Shown here: positions 1 to 5,030 of the stretch, piece by piece | How positions within the stretch are numbered: the stretch's first letter is position 1 | Layout: each line of letters starts with the position of its first letter | Assembly: GCA_003483345.1 (NCBI GenBank) | Contig: DMWH01000152.1 | Span: 1,287-6,316, forward strand | Direction: 5' to 3' | DNA from: Clostridiales bacterium | GTDB lineage: Bacteria > Bacillota > Clostridia > Tissierellales > Sedimentibacteraceae | Length of the DNA: 5,030 bases | Position numbers and translations under genes: made by a program | The notes under the pieces: generated by a model | What the model was told of the DNA's origin: nothing | What the model saw: the letters and a program-made list of their open reading frames with translations, nothing else | Database searches by the model: none

Positions 1-812
1 TAAACAAACAAGGGATGAGCTTCATCAATAACAAGATTCATGTTATTCAACTGCTCCTTCAGCCTTCTTGCTGCAACACTGTAGCCTAAAAATAAATTCA
101 TTGAGTTTTCATCATCTACAAAATAACTCATAGGGTCTTGGTCTGATTGTTTTCGTCCTTCTTCCACTGCTTTAGAAAAATCGCTGTCATATTCCACGAC
201 CTTTGCTCCTTTTGATTTAAGCAGGTCCTTTTTCCATTGCTTTGCATCCGCCGACATGTGGACTGTAACATTAAATCCGAGGGCTGCCGATGTAATGCCT
301 ATACTTAAGCCTAAATTTCCGGTGGAGCCGACCTGAATTTTATACTTGCCAAAAAAGTCTCTGTATTTCTGCTCTGCCAAAATTGAATAATCATCATCTT
401 CTTTTAATAATCCATGCTTCATTGCCAATGCTTCAGCATACTTTAATACTTCATATATGCCGCCTCTTGCCTTTACGCTTCCTGCAATTGCAAGATGACT
501 GTCCATTTTAAGCAGCAGTTTTCCGGAAATGTTCATTTTATAAAGTTCTTGAAGCTTGTTTTTCATATTGTTGATTTCTGTTATGGGAGATTCAATTATG
601 CCATGAGATGGAAGAGTTTCAGGAAATACTTTTTCGATTAGCGGTGCAAACTTCTTAAGCCTTCTTTCAGCATCGTCAATAGCTGCAGTATCAATATTTA
701 TTTTAGATGCAGCCTCTTCATAAGGAACCATTTTGGGGTTTAGCCAGAATACTTCTTTCAATTCAGATACATTTTTAAGACTTGGATATTTAGTTAGAAT
801 TTCTTCTTTCAT
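1..812 (-). CDS. dsdA: D-serine dehydratase (D-serine ammonia-lyase), C-terminal part beyond the window
   Basis: This is a pyridoxal-phosphate enzyme that converts D-serine to pyruvate and ammonia in the cytoplasm, for D-serine detoxification or catabolism. The frame is open from the ATG at 812-810 to the left edge, giving 270 residues of the roughly 440 usual for the family. Visible motifs are [10 protein letters not shown] at residues 112-121, with K114 as the expected Schiff-base lysine; GSTGNLG at 162-168, the cofactor phosphate-binding loop; and [15 protein letters not shown] near 233-247. The last readable residues, HPLFV, match the point where E. coli DsdA continues into its glycine-rich YLPCGVGGG segment (from memory). 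The start is fixed by AAGGAGG at 817-823, four bases upstream of the ATG. It follows the DUF2922 gene on the same strand across a leader of about 215 bases, so it is probably transcribed separately. No frameshift was seen. A generic threonine or serine dehydratase is unlikely because the N-terminal extension is of DsdA type. Confidence 0.95.
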   Translation of the reverse strand, partial: MKEEILTKYPSLKNVSELKEVFWLNPKMVPYEEAASKINIDTAAIDDAERRLKKFAPLIEKVFPETLPSHGIIESPITEINNMKNKLQELYKMNISGKLLLKMDSHLAIAGSVKARGGIYEVLKYAEALAMKHGLLKEDDDYSILAEQKYRDFFGKYKIQVGSTGNLGLSIGITSAALGFNVTVHMSADAKQWKKDLLKSKGAKVVEYDSDFSKAVEEGRKQSDQDPMSYFVDDENSMNLFLGYSVAARRLKEQLNNMNLVIDEAHPLFV

Positions 813-841
813 ATTTCCTCCTTAGTATATTCTATATGTAA

Positions 842-905
842 TGTCATCCTGAGTGCAGCGGAATTTCAGGTTTTGAGATTCTTCGGGCAAACTCTCAGAA
901 TGACA
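842..905. repeat. 64-bp imperfect palindrome, miniature repeat element type
   Basis: The ends are inverted copies: TGTCATCCTGAG at 842-853 and CTCAGAATGACA at 894-905, matching at 11 of 12 positions. Further in, GAATTTC (861-867) faces GAGATTC (875-881), again with one mismatch, so the whole unit can fold into one long imperfect hairpin. From memory, the layout TGTCAT..CTGAG ... GAGATTCTTCG ... CTCAGAATGACA recurs as an intergenic repeat in many low-GC Gram-positive genomes; I cannot confirm copies here. It lies between the dsdA promoter candidate and the dsdA ribosome binding site, so it would be part of the dsdA leader RNA. No T-run follows it on either strand, which argues against an intrinsic terminator. 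No target-site duplication is obvious. Confidence 0.65.
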
Positions 906-921
906 ACTTAGTTTTTAACAT

Positions 922-946
922 GGGGACATGCCTAAAGAATGTCCCC
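922..946. repeat. GC-rich perfect hairpin, REP-like
   Basis: GGGGACAT (922-929) and ATGTCCCC (939-946) form a perfect 8-bp stem around a 9-base loop; it extends outward by a G-U and an A-T pair. It is strikingly GC-rich for its surroundings. GGGGAC...GTCCCC palindromes are familiar repeated elements in Clostridia and Bacilli, sometimes near REP-associated transposases; that is recalled, not tested, and no transposase is in the window. It lacks the T-run of an intrinsic terminator on either strand. It sits 16 bases from the neighbouring 64-bp palindrome, so the two may have been inserted or may act together. Confidence 0.55.
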
Positions 947-947
947 G

Positions 948-1006
948 TTTGTATTCATTGTATCGGTGCAAAGAGCAAAGTCTATGCTTCATTATTTGTA
1001 TTCATT
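948..1006. repeat. 12-bp direct repeat pair TTTGTATTCATT
   Basis: TTTGTATTCATT occurs exactly at 948-959 and again at 995-1006, flanking 35 bases. The right copy overlaps the -10 hexamer of the proposed dsdA promoter, and the left copy abuts the GC-rich hairpin. It could be a pair of regulator binding sites, a duplication left by an insertion or excision event, or chance in AT-rich DNA. Confidence 0.4.
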
Positions 1007-1012
1007 ATAACA
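1004..1012 (-). promoter_or_regulatory. Extended -10 promoter candidate for dsdA
   Basis: Read on the minus strand, 1012 down to 1004 is TGTTATAAT, a perfect TGnTATAAT extended -10 element for the housekeeping sigma factor. No good TTGACA box lies 17 bases upstream, which extended -10 promoters tolerate. Transcription would start near 997, giving dsdA an untranslated leader of about 185 bases that contains both palindromes. The element is just downstream of the DUF2922 stop codon, as expected if dsdA has its own promoter. Confidence 0.45.
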
Positions 1013-1027
1013 TAATAAACTAACAAA

Positions 1028-1240
1028 TTATATTAAAACTTCTTCGGTAGTTGAAATTATTTGAGCTGATTTTATTTCAGCCAAGTCGCCCTTGGAAGTG
1101 TTGAAAACATTTTGTGTTATGATTAACTCCATGACTGCTCTCACTTCTGCCTCTGTCAAATCATCCTTTGGCGCATCAATCGTCATGGATGAAGTTGCTC
1201 CCTCAGCTGTCAAGAAAGACATCACTAACTTTTTAGCCAT
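1028..1240 (-). CDS. DUF2922 family small protein
   Basis: This is a 70-residue, acidic, soluble protein of unknown function. The opening KKLVMSFLTAEG, the central TIDAPKDDLTEAEVRAVME and the closing acidic stretch before EEVLI fit the DUF2922 family, whose members are about this size; I recognise the family from its pattern and have not run a search. There is no signal peptide, membrane segment or cysteine. The ATG at 1240-1238 is preceded by AAGGGGTGAT (1253 down to 1244), four bases before the start codon is spaced by ATA plus the overlap, a good Shine-Dalgarno. It is the second gene of a pair, 34 bases after DUF1659, and is probably co-transcribed with it. In Bacillus and relatives these two families commonly sit together, often with a tiny YvrJ-type gene; no such third gene is visible downstream here. 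Confidence 0.85.
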   Translation of the reverse strand: MAKKLVMSFLTAEGATSSMTIDAPKDDLTEAEVRAVMELIITQNVFNTSKGDLAEIKSAQIISTTEEVLI

Positions 1241-1274
1241 TATATCACCCCTTTCCGTTTAAGATTTATATTCC

Positions 1275-1502
1275 TTATATTTCTTCTAGCAATTCGTACT
1301 CATCGTATCTTACAATGTTTGCAAGCTCGTATTCCTGAAGGTCTGAAATAGCAACTCCAAGATTGTACAGGTCTTCATTTTGCGCAGCTGATTTCACGTT
1401 AGCAAATGTCTTGCTTTTCATGATAGTCTTGTTGTTTACGTCAAGTCCCGCGTTAAGAACCAATTTAACTTTAGAATTTGCTTGATTTGCAATTATCGGC
1501 AT
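1275..1502 (-). CDS. DUF1659 family small protein
   Basis: This is a 75-residue protein of unknown function, matched by eye to the DUF1659 family. It opens MPIIANQANSKVKLVLNAG, continues with a KTIMKSKTFANVK segment, and has a predicted helix around LYNLGVAISDLQEYEL (residues 45-60). The length is normal for the family; no signal peptide or membrane helix is seen. The start ATG at 1502-1500 has a near-perfect ribosome binding site, GGGAGGTGAT at 1515 down to 1506. It is the first gene of the leftward operon with DUF2922. Both genes have the same leader ending, GGTGATATA just before ATG, so their translation starts may descend from one duplicated unit or be co-selected. It diverges from the methyltransferase gene across 113 bases. 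The role is unknown. Confidence 0.85.
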   Translation of the reverse strand: MPIIANQANSKVKLVLNAGLDVNNKTIMKSKTFANVKSAAQNEDLYNLGVAISDLQEYELANIVRYDEYELLEEI

Positions 1503-1528
1503 TATATCACCTCCCGTTTTATTCTGTA

Positions 1529-1558
1529 ACTATATAGCATTTATAAGCAGGATGTATT
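1529..1558 (-). promoter_or_regulatory. Possible promoter of the DUF1659-DUF2922 operon
   Basis: On the minus strand, TATAGT (1534 down to 1529) is a 5/6 match to the -10 box, with AATACA (1558 down to 1553) as a weak -35 at 18 bases. The overlapping TGCTATATA (1539 down to 1531) gives an extended -10 alternative. A better -35, TTGATA at 1571-1566, is 19-20 bases from TTATAA/TATAAA at 1546-1540, which is too long to be ideal. Some promoter is needed here because this gene heads its operon; which of these is used is uncertain. Confidence 0.35.
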
Positions 1559-1585
1559 GCTTAAATATCAAAACCGTGCTAGTAT
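1557..1585 (+). promoter_or_regulatory. Promoter of the methyltransferase gene
   Basis: TTGCTT (1557-1562) and TAGTAT (1580-1585) are separated by exactly 17 bases, and TG at 1577-1578 adds an extended -10. Transcription would begin near 1592, leaving a short leader of about 24 bases that contains the ribosome binding site AAGGGG at 1605-1610. GTATATAC (1582-1589) is a perfect 8-bp palindrome over the -10 and start region and could be an operator, though it may be chance in AT-rich DNA. Confidence 0.55.
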
Positions 1586-1615
1586 ATACATAATGATGCA
1601 ATTCAAGGGGTAGTT

Positions 1616-3424
1616 ATGGACAAGTCGCTTATAAGTGAAATAAAGTGCATAATTGATGAAATTGAAGGATATGATTACATTAGCAAGGTGAAGTATGTAA
1701 TTTTATTGATATGCAATGAATTGTATAATTCGATAAATGAAAACCCTATGAAAAGCACGGCGATTTTCAAGGAATATGCTAAGTTTGACTTGGAAAACTT
1801 TAAGACTGAAGAAAGAATTGCCGAACTTATGGGGATAAATGCCGGTAACATTGAAATTTCAAGCTTCTATCCTGCCTCCTTGTATGAAGCTCTGCTTACT
1901 GACAAGGAAAAAAAATCCCTCGGGCAGGTTTACACCCCATTTGAAATAATAAATAATATGCTGCATGAAGTGTTTAAGGTTAAAAATATAGATGTAAATA
2001 CTAAAATATTAGACCCATCCTGCGGCGGAGGTTATTTTTTAATTGAAATTTATAAATATATAAGGAATGCCCATCCTGAAATCCATAAAAGACATATCGT
2101 TGAAAATATGCTCTTTGGAATTGATATTGATGATTTTTCGATATTTTTAACTAAAATGGGACTTATTTTTCACACCGGACTGGATGATATTAAATTCAAT
2201 ATATTCAATTTGGATTTTCTGATAGATAGTTTAAATACGGGTAAATTTGATATTATAATCGGAAATCCTCCATATGTTGGTCATAAAAATTCAACCGGCA
2301 ATTACAAAAAGCTTCTGTACGAAAAATATTCGGATGTTTATTACGACAAGGCTGACATTTCCTACTGCTTTTTTAAAAAAGGGAAGGAATTACTCAAGCA
2401 GGAAGGTATTATTTCATTTATTACTTCCCGTTATTTTATGGAAGCCCTATATGCAGACAGATTGAGGACTTTCATAAAAGAAAATTACAATATTGTCGCA
2501 CTGATTGACTACAGCGGTGACACAGCCTTTAAAAGGGCTATGATAAGTCCTGCGGTAATAATACTTTCTAATAAATGGAACAAAAACATGTTTTTATACG
2601 TCAAAAAAGACAGGGATGTTATCGAATCATATAAATATAGACAAGACAAGCTAAAGAGCTCAGGGTGGATTATATTAAAGGATGAGGATGAGAAGATTTT
2701 TGAGAAAATTGACAGCATTTCAAACACATATATCAAGGATATATTAAGCATTAAGCAGGGAATTATTACGGGCTGTGATAAAGCTTTTATAGTAACCGAG
2801 GAAGTTATCGAAAATTACAAAATTGAGAGTTTTCTACTCAAAAAATGGATTAAAAACAGCAACATATCAAAGAAATCGATAAAATATAATAATCTATACC
2901 TGATATATTCCGATAATATACGAAGTGAGAATGAATGTCCCAATGCAATAAGTTATCTGTCCAAATATAAGGATAAACTTATGAGCAGAAGAGAATGCAA
3001 AAAGGGATTTCGCAAATGGTATGAGCTGCAATGGGGCAGAAATAAATCTGACTACGAAAATCCTAAAATAATATTCCCGTATAAATCAAAACAAAATAAT
3101 TTTTATTTTGATGAAGAAGCATATTTTTGCAGTGCTGATATTTATTTAATGAATGAGTTTTCAAAGGGCTTGTATTTAAATTATTTGCTTTCTTATTTAA
3201 ATTCTGAAATTTTCGAGTTTTATTTGAAATGTCAGCTTAAGAAGGTAGGAAGAAATATTTATGAATATTATCCCTATAAATTAAATAATTTAAAGGTCTA
3301 TTTACCTCAGGGAGACATGGCTCAAAAATTTTCACGTATGGAGAATATTAGCATTGAATTATTTATGAAAAAATTGTTTAATATTAATGATAAGGAGGTA
3401 AATATAATTAAGAACTATATATGA
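1616..3424 (+). CDS. CamA-like solitary N6-adenine DNA methyltransferase
   Basis: This 602-residue protein transfers a methyl group from S-adenosylmethionine to an adenine N6 in DNA. Motif order is gamma class, as in M.TaqI: motif X GQVYTP at residues 103-108, motif I LDPSCGGGYF at 132-141 (cofactor loop), an acidic FGIDID at 167-172, and the catalytic NPPY at 217-220 within IIGNPPYVGHK. The C-terminal half (about 370-602) is the target-recognition region, with QGIITGCDKAF at 381-391, RRECKKGFRKWYELQWGR at 458-475, FPYK at 487-490 and SADIY at 506-510. These blocks and YEKYSDVYYDKAD near 235-247 closely match my recollection of C. difficile CamA (577 aa), which methylates the last A of CAAAAA and is needed for normal sporulation. 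The N-terminus is longer than CamA's: about 100 helical residues precede motif X. No nuclease motif or adjacent endonuclease gene is seen. Start: ATG with AAGGGG five bases upstream. Its TGA overlaps an ATG of the SLH gene. The methyltransferase function is near certain; CamA orthology and CAAAAA specificity are inferred. Confidence 0.93.
   Translation: MDKSLISEIKCIIDEIEGYDYISKVKYVILLICNELYNSINENPMKSTAIFKEYAKFDLENFKTEERIAELMGINAGNIEISSFYPASLYEALLTDKEKKSLGQVYTPFEIINNMLHEVFKVKNIDVNTKILDPSCGGGYFLIEIYKYIRNAHPEIHKRHIVENMLFGIDIDDFSIFLTKMGLIFHTGLDDIKFNIFNLDFLIDSLNTGKFDIIIGNPPYVGHKNSTGNYKKLLYEKYSDVYYDKADISYCFFKKGKELLKQEGIISFITSRYFMEALYADRLRTFIKENYNIVALIDYSGDTAFKRAMISPAVIILSNKWNKNMFLYVKKDRDVIESYKYRQDKLKSSGWIILKDEDEKIFEKIDSISNTYIKDILSIKQGIITGCDKAFIVTEEVIENYKIESFLLKKWIKNSNISKKSIKYNNLYLIYSDNIRSENECPNAISYLSKYKDKLMSRRECKKGFRKWYELQWGRNKSDYENPKIIFPYKSKQNNFYFDEEAYFCSADIYLMNEFSKGLYLNYLLSYLNSEIFEFYLKCQLKKVGRNIYEYYPYKLNNLKVYLPQGDMAQKFSRMENISIELFMKKLFNINDKEVNIIKNYI
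3354..3382 (+). promoter_or_regulatory. Possible internal promoter for the SLH protein gene
   Basis: TTGAAT (3354-3359) and TTTAAT (3377-3382) are 17 bases apart inside the 3' end of the methyltransferase gene. This resembles a housekeeping promoter with a 4/6 and a 5/6 box and would start transcripts near 3389, allowing the SLH gene to be expressed apart from the methyltransferase. Such matches arise by chance in AT-rich coding sequence, so this is tentative. Confidence 0.3.
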
Positions 3425-3434
3425 AGAAGGTGAT
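3425..3434 (+). promoter_or_regulatory. Ribosome binding site that decides the SLH gene start
   Basis: AGAAGGTGAT (3425-3434) matches the ideal AGGAGGTGAT at 9 of 10 positions. It is too close to serve the ATG at 3433 and lies after the ATG at 3421, but it is placed, somewhat far, to serve the TTG at 3442. The ATG at 3421 has only AAGGAGGT at 3392-3399, 21 bases away, which is outside the usual spacing. Confidence 0.5.
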
Positions 3435-3441
3435 GACGCAA

Positions 3442-5030
3442 TTGAGGAAATTTAAAAAGCTATTATTATTAATTATTATTTTTATTGTGTTGTCCATAAA
3501 GCCTGCTTTAGCTAGAACGGTTTTCTACGATACTTTCAATCATTGGGCGGAAAGTGACATTAATTTTGCCTCCAATACTATTAATGTTTTTAAGGGATAT
3601 GGAGATTTCACTTTCAGACCGGAAAATAATATAACAAGAGCAGAATTTATAACCATACTATCAAGAACTGCATATAAGTATAATCTTATGAAAGAAATCT
3701 ATACCGGCGATTTATCATACAGGGATATGTCCATTAAGCATTGGTCTTATACTTTTATTATTTCTATGAATGAATATTTAAAAACAAACAAATTTACTTT
3801 ACAGGACATCTTCCCGGGCAGTAATTTTTATCCTGACAGAGCTATCACCAGAGAGGAATCAGCTGCATTGATTGCTGCATTCTGCAAGGATGCAATTTAT
3901 GACAATCCTCTTAGATTCAGCGATGTGACTACCGGTAACAAATATTATAATGAAATACAAAGACTATGCAATTCAGGAATACTTGTCGGTTATGAAGACA
4001 ATACATTCAGAGGCAATACTAACATTACCAGAGCAGAAGCAGCTTCTTTAATCAAAAGAATTTATTTGGATATAAAAACAAGCACTAATGATAATTATCT
4101 TACTAAACTTGAATTCATGCCTATAAAAGGCGAAGAGATGTATTCTTATTTTGGAAATTATGATTTAAGCACTTCAAATGCTAATGATAAAAAATTTATT
4201 AAGGCAAAAGACACTCTGGAATATGTAGCATTCGGCGGTTATATCTTTCCGGAGGATTCAAACCTTTACGATTTAAATGCGGTTAAAACAATGGAATCCT
4301 TGCGTTCAAGCGGGTATTTCAATGTAGCAGGCACTAATTATTACATGATTATGTTCGGAAGCTACTCCAGTGAAGATAAATCAAAATTTGCCAATGAAAT
4401 TTTGACGAATATAATAGCAAGAAATGATTTAAACGATGCGGAGTTAATGCAGATTTTTACATTGGTAAGCAAATATGACGTGAGTGAAACTTTGTACATG
4501 GGAGCACTTGAAAAATGGAACAGCTTAACGAGCAATGATAATTCAAAAGCTAATATTTTATTTTTCAGATATGCCTATTATATTAAGCACGACAACAAAG
4601 ATATTCTTAGAGCACTGATTTATGAGGATTTGAAAAAAAACAACAATATTGTTTCTCTTTTGAATATCAGCTTTAATTCAAACTATACAAACGAAATTGA
4701 TTTTAGAAATTATAATTTTGGAAATTACAGTTTTTCATTGTATAAGGATACAACCTTATTCAGATACTTGAGAAATATGACTATGCCCTTAAATATTAAC
4801 TTAAGAGTTGTCGAACTGTCAAATTTGCTGATGATTGAAAAAAACCCGAAACCGACAGTAAACATGGCTGATTACGAAAATCTGTTTACCAAGTATTCCG
4901 TTAACAAATTGTATGTTCTTAATTTCTTGGGTGAAAAGGAAAGAGCATTTGTTGAGGGAATAAACGATTATGATATTATCAAAACATTTGAAATGTACAA
5001 GAAAAATCCCTCAATATTTGACGACACCTA
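3442..5030 (+). CDS. Exported SLH-domain cell-surface protein, 3' end beyond the window
   Basis: 529 residues are readable from TTG 3442, with no stop before the right edge. A signal peptide is clear: basic MRKFKK, a hydrophobic run rich in Leu and Ile, then a likely cleavage after PALA (residue 24). Three S-layer homology domains follow at about residues 27-77, 92-148 and 158-208. Each carries the polymer-binding motif in the form ITRAE (64-68), ITREE (135-139) and ITRAE (195-199), with GYGDFTFRP and GYEDNTFRG in the first and third; the second is more divergent. In this family such triplets bind pyruvylated secondary cell-wall polymer, so the protein should be anchored on the cell surface. 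Residues 210-529 match no family I recognise; the stretch is rich in Asn, Tyr and Lys and has no obvious transmembrane helix or catalytic motif. An alternative start is ATG 3421, which overlaps the methyltransferase stop as ATGA and adds seven residues. Co-transcription with the methyltransferase is likely. Surface anchoring is well supported; the effector role is unknown. Confidence 0.9.
   Translation, partial: MRKFKKLLLLIIIFIVLSIKPALARTVFYDTFNHWAESDINFASNTINVFKGYGDFTFRPENNITRAEFITILSRTAYKYNLMKEIYTGDLSYRDMSIKHWSYTFIISMNEYLKTNKFTLQDIFPGSNFYPDRAITREESAALIAAFCKDAIYDNPLRFSDVTTGNKYYNEIQRLCNSGILVGYEDNTFRGNTNITRAEAASLIKRIYLDIKTSTNDNYLTKLEFMPIKGEEMYSYFGNYDLSTSNANDKKFIKAKDTLEYVAFGGYIFPEDSNLYDLNAVKTMESLRSSGYFNVAGTNYYMIMFGSYSSEDKSKFANEILTNIIARNDLNDAELMQIFTLVSKYDVSETLYMGALEKWNSLTSNDNSKANILFFRYAYYIKHDNKDILRALIYEDLKKNNNIVSLLNISFNSNYTNEIDFRNYNFGNYSFSLYKDTTLFRYLRNMTMPLNINLRVVELSNLLMIEKNPKPTVNMADYENLFTKYSVNKLYVLNFLGEKERAFVEGINDYDIIKTFEMYKKNPSIFDDT

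Noticed and set aside
813..841. A promoter immediately upstream of dsdA (TATACT or TAGAAT on the minus strand)
   Set aside because: TATACT abuts the ribosome binding site and neither hexamer has a suitable -35 box at usual spacing.
842..946. Intrinsic terminator for the DUF1659-DUF2922 operon
   Set aside because: Both hairpins lack a T-run on the required strand (the bases after the GC-rich stem on the minus strand are ATGTTAAAAAC).
948..1027. A YvrJ-type tiny gene downstream of DUF2922
   Set aside because: On the minus strand only very short frames occur, such as a seven-codon one from an ATG near 1003, with no ribosome binding site or YvrJ-like sequence.
2274..2465. A 63-codon open frame on the plus strand inside the methyltransferase gene
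   Set aside because: It overlaps the catalytic NPPY region in another frame, has no ribosome binding site of note and no recognisable protein pattern; a shadow of the real gene.
2509..2751. An 80-codon open frame on the minus strand inside the methyltransferase gene
   Set aside because: Antisense to conserved methyltransferase coding sequence; its hydrophobic, Ser-rich translation is what AT-rich antisense DNA produces.
1616..3424. Type IIG fused restriction-modification enzyme
   Set aside because: The N-terminal 100 residues show no PD-(D/E)XK or other nuclease motif and the protein is shorter than typical fused enzymes.
3385..3444. Programmed frameshift fusing the methyltransferase to the SLH protein
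   Set aside because: The frames differ by one and a Shine-Dalgarno lies upstream, but there is no slippery heptamer, and a signal peptide at the SLH N-terminus makes a fusion implausible.
1..5030. CRISPR array, tRNA, rRNA or insertion sequence
   Set aside because: No regularly spaced repeats, cloverleaf-like segments, rRNA signatures or transposase coding were seen on reading both strands.

Overview
The window looks like a chromosomal segment of a low-GC, Gram-positive anaerobe of the Clostridia/Tissierellia type. The grounds are the AT-rich sequence, strong AGGAGGTGAT-type ribosome binding sites, a DUF1659/DUF2922 small-protein pair, a protein with S-layer homology (SLH) domains, and an adenine methyltransferase that closely resembles Clostridioides difficile CamA. 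I cannot name the genus.

Left part, minus strand (1-1502): the N-terminal 270 residues of D-serine dehydratase (dsdA, running off the left edge). Its roughly 215-base leader holds a 64-bp imperfect palindrome of repeat-element type, a perfect 8-bp GC-rich hairpin (REP-like), a 12-bp direct repeat and an extended -10 promoter candidate. Upstream of this lie two small genes, DUF2922 (70 aa) and DUF1659 (75 aa), which form a compact two-gene operon read toward dsdA.

Middle (1503-1615): a 113-base divergent promoter region. It drives the DUF pair leftward and, from a good 17-bp-spaced extended -10 promoter, the methyltransferase rightward.

Right part, plus strand (1616-5030): a 602-residue gamma-class N6-adenine DNA methyltransferase with motifs X, I and IV (NPPY) followed by a C-terminal target-recognition region. 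Its best recalled match is CamA, the solitary, sporulation-linked methyltransferase of C. difficile. No restriction nuclease is visible beside it. Its stop codon overlaps an ATG of the next gene, which encodes an exported protein with a signal peptide and three SLH domains and runs off the right edge. The SLH protein should attach to secondary cell-wall polymer; its region after the SLH domains is not recognised.

The most interesting point is a CamA-like epigenetic methyltransferase with no visible nuclease partner, arranged as the first gene of a probable operon with a cell-surface SLH protein and diverging from two conserved small proteins of unknown function.
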